A stretch of 64,000 bases of DNA from assembly GCA_902806565.1 (NCBI GenBank), contig CADCXA010000021.1, forward strand, positions 248,001 through 312,000, given 5' to 3'. Under the pieces are notes generated by a model, which was not told the DNA's origin, did no database searches, and saw only the letters and a list, made by a program, of their open reading frames with translations. This document shows, piece by piece, positions 48,721-60,532 of the stretch. Each line of letters opens with the position of its first letter. The stretch's first letter is position 1. Made by a program: the position numbers and the translations under genes. This stretch comes from Hypoxylon rubiginosum. Lineage: Eukaryota; Ascomycota; Sordariomycetes; Xylariales; Hypoxylaceae.

Positions 48721-50800
48721 ATAAATAATAATATTTATAATAAATTTTAATAAAAAAAGTGTTAATATTAATGATTTTTTATTTAATAATTTACTAATTT
48801 TTTTAATAATACTTATTTTAATAAATATAATTTAACTAGTTTTAATATTTAATATATTTATATTAATTAATTAAAATATATAACTTATTTTAATTATTAA
48901 TCCTATAAATATATTTATATTTATTAACATATTATTAATTTAAATTATTAACTTAATAATAATAAATTTATTAAAAATTTTATTATTTAAAATTAAAAAA
49001 AATAAAAAAATTATAATTAAAAATAACATATTAAAAGTATTAAATAAAAATAAAACTATAAATTAATTTAATGATTTTAATTAAAATAATAAAAAAGTTA
49101 ATTTAACGTTTAAATAAAATTAAACTTATTAATAAAATTAAAAATAAATAAGTATTTTAATAAAAAAGTTTTATTATAATAAAACTTTAAATTAATAAAT
49201 CTATTAAATAATATTAACTATAATAAGCTTTTTATATTTTAACGTTTAAAATATTAAAAAGCTAAATAAATAATAATATTAATATAAAATATTTAAAAAT
49301 ATCGTTATATAAAAAGTTTTTAATATTAAAAAAATAGTTAAATTATTAGTTTTATTAAATTAAAATTAATAATTATCAGCGTTATTATTATATAAACATT
49401 TTTAAGATTAGTTAAATAAAGTTATTTAATCTAGAAATAAATGTAATTAAAATACAGTTAAAATATTAAAGTTATTAATTTTAAAGCTTATTAAACTTAA
49501 AGTTTTTTATATTAATAAAAACGTAACTTATAATTTTAATATTATATTATATTAAATTAAAAAACTCTTTAAAATATTAAGTTTTATTTAGTTATTTTAA
49601 ATATATAAAACTCGATAAATATTAATATTTTAACGTAACTACTTTTTAATAGTAAATAATCCTAACGTTAAAAACATTTATAGCGTTAAAAAACTTCTTA
49701 TTTTTATTATTAATCCCATTTTAAAATTAAAGATTATTAATTAACTTATTAACTAACTTATAAATTAATTTCGGTTTTAATTAAAACCTATTTATAATAT
49801 TTAATTTAATAAAAGCTTTTTTTATATTAATAAATTATAAATTTTAAAAAATATTATAATTATTATTTTTAACTTTTTTAATGTTAAAAAAATATTAATT
49901 ATTAAAAACATTATAATTTATTATTAAATTAAGTAACTTTTAATAATATATATAATAACGTAAAAATAAAATTAAATATTTATTAAATTAAACAAGTTAT
50001 ATAAAAACTATTATATAAATTTAGCCGAGTTTTAAAAAAAAATCACAGAGTTATATATAAAAATCGTTAATAAATATAATAAATTTTTTTAAAAAAGTTA
50101 CAATAATATAAAGCGTGTTATAAATTAAAATACGTTTATAAAAAATTAAATTAATTTTATAATTAAAGTTATTAATATATAAAATAAAATAAATATTATT
50201 AATAATAAATTATATATTTTAATTATATTAATTAATATATTTAATAATTTTATTAACGTTATAAAAAAGTTTATTAAGTTATTTATATTAATAGATAATA
50301 ATAACAAGTTTATATTAAAAATTAACGTTAATAATATATTTATATTTTAAAAAAAAATCACTAAAATATTTTAAGCTTTAAATATTATTTAAAATACTTT
50401 TAAAATAATATATTATAAAGTTAAATTTAGGTTTTAATTTATAAATATATAAATAAAAAATATTAAAATAAGGTTTATTATAAATATAAAAACTTTTAAA
50501 AAATAAAATAATAAAATAATAAATTATTTATAAAGAATTTATAAAAAGCTTATTTAAAATCTTAAAATAACACTAATAAAATACCTTAATATAACTTAGA
50601 TTTTTTTAAAGTTTAATAATAATTAAAATAAAAAGAATAATAATTTATTAAAAATAAAAAGATTACATTAAAAATAACTTTAATAAATAGTGGTTAAAAA
50701 GGAAATTAAAATATTAAATAAAATTAATATTTTTAAGAAAAAATTAATTAATAAGGATGTTAATTTATTAATATAATTAATATTTTTAAATAAAAAAAAG

Positions 50801-50958
50801 AATAATAAATATTATAATAAAAAATATATTTTTTATTTATTTATTTTAATTAATATAGTTTGTTTATTTAATAAACCTTTATATATTTATATAGCTTTAA
50901 ATTATTTTTAGTAACTAGCTTAAAATTTTAAAAGTTTTACACATCTTAAAATTTCTTA
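50801..50958 (+). repeat. direct repeat copy 2 (LTR-like)
   Basis: Partner of 40247-40404, offset exactly 10,554 bp. Retains a few C where copy 1 has T (near ACACATCTTAAAATTTC) and A where copy 1 has G, so each copy was mutated independently on both strands. Confidence 0.75.
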
Positions 50959-53900
50959 ATAAATATTTATAAAATTAATTTATAAAACTTTTTAAAATTA
51001 TATATTAATTATTTAAATTTTTTATTTATAATATTAAATTAATTATTTAACTTTTTATTATTTATTTATTTAAAAAAAATAAAATAACATATAATATTAT
51101 TAAAAATTTTAATATATTAATAAATAAAATTAATTAGTTTTAATTAATATTAACTATTTAATTTAATTATAATAAGTAATATAAAAATAAGTGTTATATT
51201 TTATATTAAAATTTTCCTGGTAATTTTTAATGGTATTTAAAATTAAAATAAATTAAGTATTAATATAATATAAAAAAAAATTTAATTAAATTTATTTTAT
51301 TTATTTAAAAGCTAAAGAAAAATTTTATTTATAAATATTATTTATAATAATTTTAAAAGTTATAAATTAATTTAATTTATATAAATATATAAAAATTATT
51401 AATATTATATTTTTTAATAAGTTTATAAAGTTTAAAATTTATTAAAAAATAATAATTATTAAAATTATTTTTTTTAAAAAATATATATTTTTATTATAAG
51501 TTAATAGTTAAAGTTTATATTTATATATATTATTATTAATAATAATTATTAGATTTTTTTAAATATTTAAAATAAATTTAAAAGGTATTTTTATAATAAT
51601 TTATTAAAAATAATTACTTATTTTTATAATTTATTAATTTTTTTTAAAACCGTTTATTTAAATTATAAGTTTTATTTTATTAAATAAAATATTATATATA
51701 ATAAAAATTAAGTTAAAATTAGTTTTTTAAACTTTAAATATAATTAAAATTAAATAAAAAAAAACCATTTTTTAAAAAAAAAATTAAATTATAATAAAAG
51801 TAAAAAAAAAGGTTTATAAAATTAATTACTTTTAAAGTTAAATAATTAATAATATTTAATTTTAATATTATTATAAAAATAATATAAAATAATTTTTTAA
51901 ATATATATTTTTATTTTTAAGATTTTATTAAAATAAGAAAAACTTTTTTATATTTAGTTTTTTATTATTATTATTAATTAAAAAAAAAATAATTTTATAT
52001 ATTATTTTTTTTAAAATCGCAGTTTTTTTATTATTTAATAAAAAAATTATTTATTTATAATTTAAAATTTTTATTTAATTAAATTTAAACTTTATTTATT
52101 TTATAAAATAAAAATTAATAATTATTAAGTTTTTTTAATAAATATTATTAATTATTTAAAATAAAATAATTATATAATATAAATATATTTTTAAAGTTAT
52201 TTATAAAATATTATATAATATTAAAATAAATAAGTTATTATTTAATAAAATTTTTACTTTTTTTAAAAAAAAATTTATATAAATTTTATTTATTATTTAA
52301 AAAGAATCGTGTTTATAAATTATTAATATTTATTTATAATATTTATTTATATAAATTTAGTTTTAATAATTAATTTTTATAAAAAATATATAAATAAAAT
52401 AAATAAATATTAATAATATTTAATTTATAAAATAATTTTATAAAATATTTTATAATTTTAATTAAAATAAAATAACTTTATTATTAAATATTATAAAAAC
52501 ATTTAAATGTAATTAAAACTTATATAATTATATATATTTTTTTAATATTTTTAAATATAATTAATTATAATTTTATTATTTTTATTATTAAATTTATTTT
52601 ATTTATATATAATATATTTATTAATAAAATTAATAATAAATTATTTTAAAATATTTTTAGTAATATTAAATTATATTAATTAATAAATAATTATTTTTAT
52701 ATAAAAAACGCGAATTTTTATTAATTATTAATAAAAATTATATAGTTTTTATAGTTAAATAAAATATTTTTAGTAAAATTATATTTAAAAATCAGCGTGT
52801 TTATTATATTTTTATAATAAAATATAATTAATAATAATTTAGTTTAAAAAATATAACATTAAAATAAAAATATTTAAAAAAGATTTTAATAATAAAATTT
52901 ATATTATTTTTAAAGTAAAATTAATTTAAAATAATAATAATTAATTATTTTTATAATTTAAATAATAGTTTTTAATTTTAATTTATTTTATAATAATTAT
53001 AAATAAAATATAAAAGTAATTTTTTAATATTATTAATATTAATTTATAGTTTCTGGTTTTTATTTATAGTTAATTTTATATAGTTATATTTAAAATAAAA
53101 AATATTTAAGGTTTAAAAATCTTAAAACCGTTAAAATTAAACAATAATATTTATAATATAATATACTTTAAAATTTTTTAAAAGTTAAAAAATAATAATA
53201 ATATATAAATAGTTATTAAAAATCGGTAAAAAAATAATAAAAGATTATTATATATATATATATATATATAAAAAAAAAATATTTATTAAAAAGTTAAATT
53301 TAAAAGTATTTATTATAATATAATTATTTATAAAAGTTTAATATTAATTAATATTAATAAAAATTATTAAATTTATATATATAATATATATTTTTTTTAT
53401 TTTAAATTAAAAATTTAATTAAATTTTAAGAATTTTTTTATAATTAAAATTATATTTTTATAAATTCTTATAAACGTTATTAATTAAAACTGTAAAAAAA
53501 AAGCTAATAACTTTATAATAATTTTAAATTATAAAATAATAATTAAAAATAAAAATATTTTATTTTAATATTTTAATATTTATTTTAAATAATTATAACT
53601 TTTATAATAAATATAATTAAATAAATATAATTAATATTTTTTTTAAAAGTTTTAAATTTAATTAATATTAATTTAAAGTTATTATTATTAACTGGTTTTA
53701 ATAAGAATAATAATAATAAAATTATTTATATAATAATAAAAATATTTTTAATTTTAATATATTTATTAATATTTATATATATATATATATATATTAATTA
53801 TTATTTATTTATAATTAGTATTAATTAAGAAAAATTAAAGAAAATTAAAAAAAAAATATATATATATATTAATTTAATAAATATATTTATTATTATTATT

Positions 53901-55414
53901 ATTATAATAATAATTAATATAAGCTTTATTAAAATAATTAAAAATAATTATATAATAATTAAAAATATTATTATTTTTTTTATAATAATTATAAATTATT
54001 TTAAATAATAAAATAATATTAATTATAGATTTATAAATAGTTAAAAAAATATTAAAGTTTATAATTAATAATATAAAAAACTAAAAAATATATATTTATA
54101 ATTATTAATATTAATAAAAATTAATATAATTTTTTTAAAATATTTAATTTAATTTTTATAAAAGATTTAAAAAAATAAATATTATTTAATTAAAAGTTAT
54201 TAATTTTATTAATTATTAAAAGCTAAAAAAAAATATAATTTAATTTTAAAAAAAATAAATTTTATATTTAAATTATTAATTATATTTATAAGGTTATTAT
54301 TAAAATGTATTTTTTTAATATAATTAAAATATTAAGTTAAATATAATTAATAATTAAAATTATTTTTAAAGTTAAATAAAAGTTTTTTAAAAATAAAATT
54401 AAATAATATAAAATTATTATTATATAAAATTAAAAAATATAAATAAATATTAAAAATTTAATTAAATATTATTATTATATTTTAATTAAAACTGTTAGTT
54501 TTTAATTAAAAACTATTATAATTATTATTATTAATTTAATTTTAAATATATTTATTATTTAACCGGTAAAATATAAAAAATAATATAATAAAAAATATTT
54601 TTAATTTTTTAAAATTATTATAAATAGTTTTTAAATTATTATAAATAAGTTTTAAGTTATTATAAATAGTTTTTAAGTTAATTTAAATAGTTTTTAAATT
54701 AATTTAAATGGTTTTTAAATTAATATAAATTAAATAATTAATATTATTATAAATATATAATATTTTAAATAATAATAAAAACTTATAAAAAATTATTAAA
54801 ACTTAATAATAAAATTAATAATTAAAAAAAAAAAAAACTTTAATTAAAATTAATAAGTTAATTAATATAAGATTTTTAAAAAATCTTATTAAATATAAAT
54901 TAATTATAATAAATTTATATTAATTATTTTAAAATTTAATTAATTTTTTTTAATATAAAATAAATAAAAAATTAATATATTAATAAATTTAAATATATAA
55001 TTAAAACCTATAAAAACTAGAAGTAAATAATTAAAATTATATAATTTAAATAAATATAAAATATTATAATATTATATATAAAAATAGTTTTTAAAAATCG
55101 TGAATTTTAAAAAAGTTTTATTTAAAATAAAATAACTATAAATAAAATTAATAAAAAATTATTAGTATTAATAAAAAATTAAAAATACTAGGAATTTAAA
55201 TATAATATTATTTTTTACGTATAATAAATAAAAGTTAAAAAAAAAATTAAAAAAAAATAAAAAAAAAATAAAAAATATAATTAATTATAATTATTTATAA
55301 AAAACAAATTATATATAATATAATTATTATAAAAAAATAAATTATTTGGTATTAAACGGAACCGATTAGGACTATAAATTATTAAGTAATAATTTATTTA
55401 AAAGATATAATCCG

Positions 55415-55447
55415 GCTACCCGCGAAGCGGGTAGCTTAAAAAACTAG
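55415..55447 (+). mobile_element. candidate Helitron 3' terminus (hairpin + CTAG)
   Basis: Perfect 9-bp stem GCTACCCGC / GCGGGTAGC with loop GAA (55415-55435), then TTAAAAAA and CTAG at 55444-55447, followed by T. Helitrons end in a GC-rich hairpin a few bases before CTRR and insert 5' of T. The hairpin sits exactly at the right edge of the AT block. No 5' TC end or Rep/helicase remnant could be identified, so this is a candidate only. The stem contains no CpA or TpG and would survive RIP in any case. Confidence 0.4.
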
Positions 55448-55565
55448 TCACATATTATTATACGAAGTAGCATTCTCCTTTTCGCTGACCTTGCTGTTTA
55501 GTTAAATTTGCTCATGTTACTCGAGACGCAATTCTTCAACATGTCACAAGTTTCTAAAGCTCGTT

Positions 55566-57083
55566 ATGCAGCCACCATCTTCTTCGTCAAAGGATTGCGC
55601 TAAGTCGCCTACACTAGGACACTCCGAACAAGATGTCCTAATCGTCGGTGCCGGGGTTCTTGGATGCACCTTAGCGATTAGCCTTGCGCGTCAGGGCCGA
55701 CGAGTCTTACTGATTGAACGCAATCTCAATGAACCCGACAGGATTGTTGGCGAGCTCCTGCAACCTGGAGGCGTGGCTGCTCTATCCCGCCTGGGTCTTG
55801 AATCCTGTCTCGAAGGCATTGATGCGCACCCGGTAAAAGGCTATCGAATCTTCTACCACGACGACGTGATCACGTTCTTGTATCCTCCCGTATCGAATCT
55901 CAGCAAGAACTCGTACAAGCAAGATAGTCTCCAACGGCCTAAAGGACGAAGCTTCCATCATGGCAGATTTGTGATGAAATGGAGGGAGGCGGCAAAGAGA
56001 GAGCAGCATATCCAGATCGTCCAGACGACGGCAAGGGATCTGCTATGGTCTGAATGTCCGAAAAGAGTCGTCGGAGTGCGGTGTCGCAGACATGCCGAAC
56101 ACCCCGTTACTTACCACGCCCCGCTCACCATAATTGCAGACGGATATGCTTCTAACTTCCGGTCAAAACTGATTGATCGTTCTGTTTCCACGAGTTCGAG
56201 GTTTTGGGGCTTAGAACTTATTGATGCTGATTTAGGCAGTACCTCGCTCGCGTTAGGGGTCATGGGCAACGGTGGCCCGGTGCTGATATACCAGATCGGC
56301 AAGCGAGAGACTCGTATCCTGATTGATATTCCCGAAACCGTCTATAAGCTATGCTCCGAAGATGGCGGGATCAAGAGGCACATCCGGACTCGCGTCATTC
56401 CAACCCTGCCGACCTCCGTGCGTCCGGCTGTAGAGACGGCTTTAGCGACCGGAAGACTACGCTCGATGCCTAACAGTTGGCTACCTCCATCTAAGAACCA
56501 ACCTCTAGGTGTAGCGGTTCTGGGGGATGCCATGAATATGCGGCACCCCCTGACGGGAGGCGGAATGACAGTGGCTCTGAACGACGTTGTGCTGCTTAGC
56601 CAATTACTGAATCCACAGAAGGTGCCTTCATTCAGCGACACAGTCGCGGTATCGAGGCAGATGCGAAAATTCCATCGGAAACGCAAAGCAAAGAATGCAA
56701 GCCTGAATATCTTAGCTCAAGCCTTGTACTGTTTATTCGTCGCAGATGGTAAGCTGGTCGGTACAGACAACTAGATTCCCACATTGACCTTACACCGCTT
56801 AGATCCATCACTGCAAGTGCTCCAACGAGGCTTCATGAAGTACATCAAACACGGCGGCAAGTACGTCGAGGGGCCGTCCGGGCTAATGGGCGGTGTCTAT
56901 CATAGCCCATTCCTTCTATGCTATCACTTCTTTTCAATAGCCCTGTACAGTTTGTGGGTTCTGCTGTGCGAGGAATGTGCGAACTCCGTCTGGGGACTAC
57001 CGGCTGCAATCATCCAGTGCTTACTAGTTTTCGGCAGAGCTATCAAAATGATTGCTCCGTATATTCTAGCCGAGTGCTCCTAA
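55566..57083 (+). CDS. ERG1: Squalene epoxidase (squalene monooxygenase)
   Basis: FAD enzyme that converts squalene to 2,3-oxidosqualene, the first oxygen-requiring step of ergosterol synthesis, in ER and lipid-droplet membranes. Two exons, 55566-56748 and 56803-57083, 54-nt intron (GTAAGC donor, TTGAC branch, GCTTAG acceptor); 487 aa, normal for the family. 'DVLIVGAGVLGCTLA' (from residue 23) is the dinucleotide fold with GxGxxG, followed by the 'VLLIER' strand and 'GELLQPGG'. 'LGDAMNMRHPLTGGGMTVAL' (~318-337) is the hallmark FAD/substrate motif. The spliced C-terminus 'FVADDPSLQVLQRGFMKYI', 'YHSPFLLCYHFFSIALYSLW' and a final hydrophobic helix match Erg1. Its ATG is only ~120 bp from the AT block, leaving little native promoter. 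It may be a second copy rather than the housekeeping one; the window cannot tell. Confidence 0.93.
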
Positions 57084-57544
57084 AAGCCTTGCTACTTAGG
57101 CTGGGGACTGTAGAGGGAAATATTCCCCGGAAGGAAGCCCTTCGTCTCCTAGTCCTCTGGATAGGGGCTAAGACGCGAGTAGAAAGAGCCTCATTGTGTA
57201 TGTATATCCGGACTTCTCGGCAGTTAGGCCGAGAATCCCCGCAATATATCTGGATCATCAAGTTTCAGTATATATGCGATTGGTCACTTAGGAGCGATGC
57301 CGCATTATCGCGCGGCAAGATAGGGTAGCATTCCAGTCCCTCGGTAGTCGCTAAGACGTCCTAGGCGGCTCTATTCTATCATGCATTTGGGTCCACCGGA
57401 CGATGCTGCAGTTGGTCTCCAGGCTACCTATTCCGGATTAGCTGGTATCTCTTTGACCCAACCGTCGCCAGCAAATTGTGAACTCGGCACAATAACATTC
57501 ACAGAATTGAGGCGTCGCCAGTATCCTTCTGTACTGTAATTAAA
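57084..57544. other. intergenic between ERG1 and the kinase
   Basis: 3' flank of ERG1 and promoter of the kinase, same direction. An inverted pair CTTCTCGG / CCGAGAATC near 57212-57236 could form a small hairpin. No coding sequence recognised. Confidence 0.4.
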
Positions 57545-58821
57545 ATGCAAAGGCCACTCCTCCGTAATCGTATCGAAGATGTGGAGGAGGTTCGGATGTA
57601 CGGGCCTGGTGGATTGCACCCTGTCGATATCGGCGACGTGATAGGCAGCGACAACTGCCAGTACGAAGTCGTGCATAAGCTTGGACATGGAGGTTTCTCG
57701 ACGGTCTGGCTGGTACGCTCTCGCGGGCCCGTGTCTTCTCATTTCGCCTTGAAAATCATTCGCGCCGACGTGACTGACATCAACGAACTACGCATTCTCC
57801 AACATCTCGGATGTGTGGACGGTCTAGGGCATCCTAATGTGGTGACCCTGTACGACTCCTTTAAAGTCACTAGCCCTAATGGCACCCGTCAATGTCTCGT
57901 TTTCCCTATTCTCGAACCAAGTCTCCAAGATTTCAAAGTTGTTGATGCATTGCCGGCGCCCGTACGGCTTCAGATTTGTCAGCAAATCACCAGTGCCATG
58001 GCATATCTCCATGATCGCGGAATTTGCCATGGAGGTAAGCTCCATACCCATTACACCCATTGATTACTTCCACTTAACTGACATGTTGGAATTGTAGATC
58101 TTACCGCGTCTAATGTGGTGTTTGAGATTCCAGATATACAGTCCATGTCCCTGGATCAGTTACTTGAACTCCTAGGGCCTATCAGAACAGAACGTCTCAA
58201 TCTGCCTAAAAGGCCGAATGTTCCATCATTCTCGAAACATGTCCCGAAAAAAGAGTCGAAAGGGCTGCCCTCTCGGGCCTAAACTATTCTTCACTTGCGC
58301 GAGCTCGGATTGTCGATTTCGGGCAGGCCTTCTTTGCGAACCAGCCGCCCCCATCGCTTGGGGTTCCCATCGACTTCTTCCCTCCGGAACTCTGCTTTGG
58401 CTACCTGCCCTCCCCCAAAAGTGACATCTGGCATCTGGCCTGCGTTCTGTGGAAGGTCCATTGCAGCGCCTTCATCTTCCCCACATTCTTCGAGATCTTT
58501 GAAGTCTTGGTTAGTAACGCTGTGCTGTACCTCGGCCCTTTGCCTCAGCATTGGATGGGACGCTTCGATTACGAGAAATACGGCTATAGGGAACCGGGAA
58601 AAGAGCAGGTCATGACAGAACCGGCGGTTTGGTTCGAAGATAAACCTCCCGAGCAGTCGGTTCTCGGTCGACTCCCCACGGAAGCTCCCCATCTCACTGC
58701 TTGTCAGCGGGAGGAGTTCGTCAAGCTTCTTCGTGATATGTTGGCATTCGAACCAGACAACCGCCTATCAGCAGAGGATGTTGTGAAGCGTCTAAACTCG
58801 CCGGCATTTCTAGATGAGTAG
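57545..58821 (+). pseudogene. SRPK-like protein kinase with a frame break
   Basis: Homologue of the fungal SR-protein-kinase-like family (SRPK/Sky1 type). Exon 1 57545-58034, intron 58035-58097 (63 nt, CTGAC branch), exon 2 58098-58821. 'MYGPGGLHPVDIGDVI' is the family's entry, 'LGHGGFSTVW' the glycine loop, 'HFALK' the ATP lysine (Lys70), 'YLHDRGICHGDLTASN' the catalytic loop with Asp164, 'RIVDFGQAF' the DFG motif and 'PPELCFG' the APE-like motif. The frame from the catalytic loop meets a stop at 58279-58281, while the DFG part continues in another frame to the stop at 58821. No good intron lies between, and a one-base loss in the A6 run near 58249-58254 would explain it. Real pseudogene, sequencing error or unseen intron are all possible. 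SRPK-like copies are often expanded in fungi. Confidence 0.8.
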
Positions 58822-58966
58822 TCCGAAGGATAGATATCACTAAGACTAGGAACAGTTACCAATTATGTGCGAATGTTATATAAAGGGGCAATTGGGCCCC
58901 CATATGAAAGATTCCCATTTCATTCGAAATCTGGTATTTTTCGACCGTCTCGTAGCTTTAAGTTGC

Positions 58967-60532
58967 TTATGAGGAGGGCACGAGTGAATTGAGGTACACT
59001 TCGATGTTCGCATACCCGGAACTGTTAATCTTCATCGCGTCAGTCGCGTCGCCGGAGTCCAGCCCGTGCGCATCTTCCCACGCATCAGGAATCCCATCAC
59101 CGTCCGTATCCGTCACTGCGGTCTTGCTTACGCCACTGGTAACAGAGCTCGCATTCTCGTCGCTTATCAGCTCCCCCTTGGTGCCGAAGCTCCGCACTTC
59201 CGCTACTAGGCCGTCGTCCACTGCATCGCGTGCCGGGAAGTTAGTACCAACGCTGTTCAAGACGTACGTGACGGCATCGGGCGCGCTCATCAGTTTCTCC
59301 GGGCCGGGATAGTCGAAGCGTGTCTGCTTTATGTCCATTTCACTGTAACAAGAAGTCTGGACACACAGGGGAGAGCCATTGAGGGTGCCGTCATGGTTGC
59401 TGTCGTAATAATTCTCGGATACGTCTCGTAAAAGATGAGCCTCTTATTCGTACAAGTTCCACGCAGTGTACTCACATCCATGAAAGTTAGCGTTCCCCCG
59501 AGTGAAAGCAGCCACGCTTGAGCTTGGACCGGAGATGAAGTAGTTGTTGACGACGTTGGCGTAGCTCTGGCCCGCGCTGTCGCCAGCGATATAGGCACCA
59601 CCTCCGCCCCAGTTGTAGATGACCTTACGAAGAATTAGCCGATTAGCTACGCCCAAGAAACATACAGAGTGGGATTTTGATAGGCTCACATTGTTTTGAA
59701 AGTCATTCATACCCTTGAGCTTGGGGTTTCTCGTCTTGTTGTCGATGTACAAGTTTCTAAAGAGACTGATACCGTAGTCCGACTGCATAAGTCCACCGCA
59801 ACTATGGGTCTCCAATCCTTGTCCGATGATCGTGTTCTGGATAGTCACGTTATGGACCTCACCGTTGATGGAGAAGGTTTCATCCCGACCCCAGGCCGCT
59901 GATACATGATCGAATATCATGTTGCTCCCCTCAGCAATGGTGATACCGTCTGTCAGTCCATTCCAATTTGTGAGCCGAGTTCATAGTGCCTATACGAGCG
60001 AATGAGGACCCACCTTTACCAGAATCACCCCCTTTTCCCATGCGGAACCGGATGTAGCGCACAATAGAGTCATTGGCGTTTGAGAATGACATGCCGTTTC
60101 CATATACCGTGATACCCTTAGATTTAACGGTTAGCCGCTTATAAAAAAGGGCGCTCGATAAGTTTTAAAGTGCCTAGAAGACATACGTCACCCGGAGCTG
60201 TCTGTCCAGCAATATAAATATTCTTGGAGACCGCAATCCGCGTCTTGATTTGAATGGTTCCGCCAACGTCGAAGACCACGATACGATTTGATGCCGATAC
60301 GGCATCGCGGAAAGATCCATCCCCCGAGTCGCTACACAGCCTGTTAGAAAGTGGCCTTTATGCAGATTCACTTTCACACTCACTTCAAGTTAGTTACGTG
60401 GTAAGCAGAACCTGTCCTCCCACCAATGGCGTTTCTGCCAAACCCCTCGGCCCCAGGGAATGCGAGGAGAGCTGAAGCGCCTGGGATGAGGGCCGACAGA
60501 CATGCTGTAGCCAGAAAGTTGAGAAACCCCAT
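58967..60532 (-). CDS. secreted pectate lyase (polysaccharide lyase family 1 type)
   Basis: Extracellular enzyme cleaving polygalacturonate by beta-elimination, a plant cell-wall degrading function. Six exons on the minus strand: 60532-60384, 60331-60187, 60116-60014, 59949-59690, 59623-59476, 59424-58967; five introns of 51-70 nt; 420 aa. Residues 1-21 form a signal peptide (ending PGASA). Then come 'FPGAEGFGRNAIGGRTG', 'IYIAGQTAPGDGITVYGNG', 'RMGKGGDSGKDGITIAEG', 'IFDHVSAAWGRDETFSI', 'LYIDNKTRNPKLKG', 'NNVIYNWGGGG' and 'YYDSNHDGTLNG', in the order of the beta-helix lyases. The C-terminus carries 'DTDGDGIPDAWE', a calcium-binding dockerin/thrombospondin-like loop common in this subgroup. The gene is complete and intact and converges on the kinase gene (145 bp between stops). 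It points to a plant-associated or saprotrophic lifestyle. Confidence 0.93.

Larger units (their letters stand above)
35640..55410. repeat. 19.8-kb AT-rich RIP-mutated block
   Basis: Nearly one third of the window. Sampled lines contain only about 0-8 G or C per 60 bases, and no open frame of 60 codons occurs anywhere inside. TpA is extremely frequent, and most surviving C lies in ACG/AACGTT contexts. Paired copies inside differ only by transitions. This is the classical outcome of repeat-induced point mutation on transposons in Pezizomycotina. No gene, protease or reverse-transcriptase motif can be assigned safely because W, G and D codons would have become stops and N. Edges are sharp at both ends. 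Such blocks are usually heterochromatic; a centromeric role is possible but not shown. Confidence 0.9.

Noticed and set aside
35640..55410. Mitochondrial origin of the AT block
   Set aside because: GC is far below that of fungal mitochondrial DNA, no mitochondrial gene or rRNA is visible, and the transition-only repeat pair points to RIP in the nucleus.
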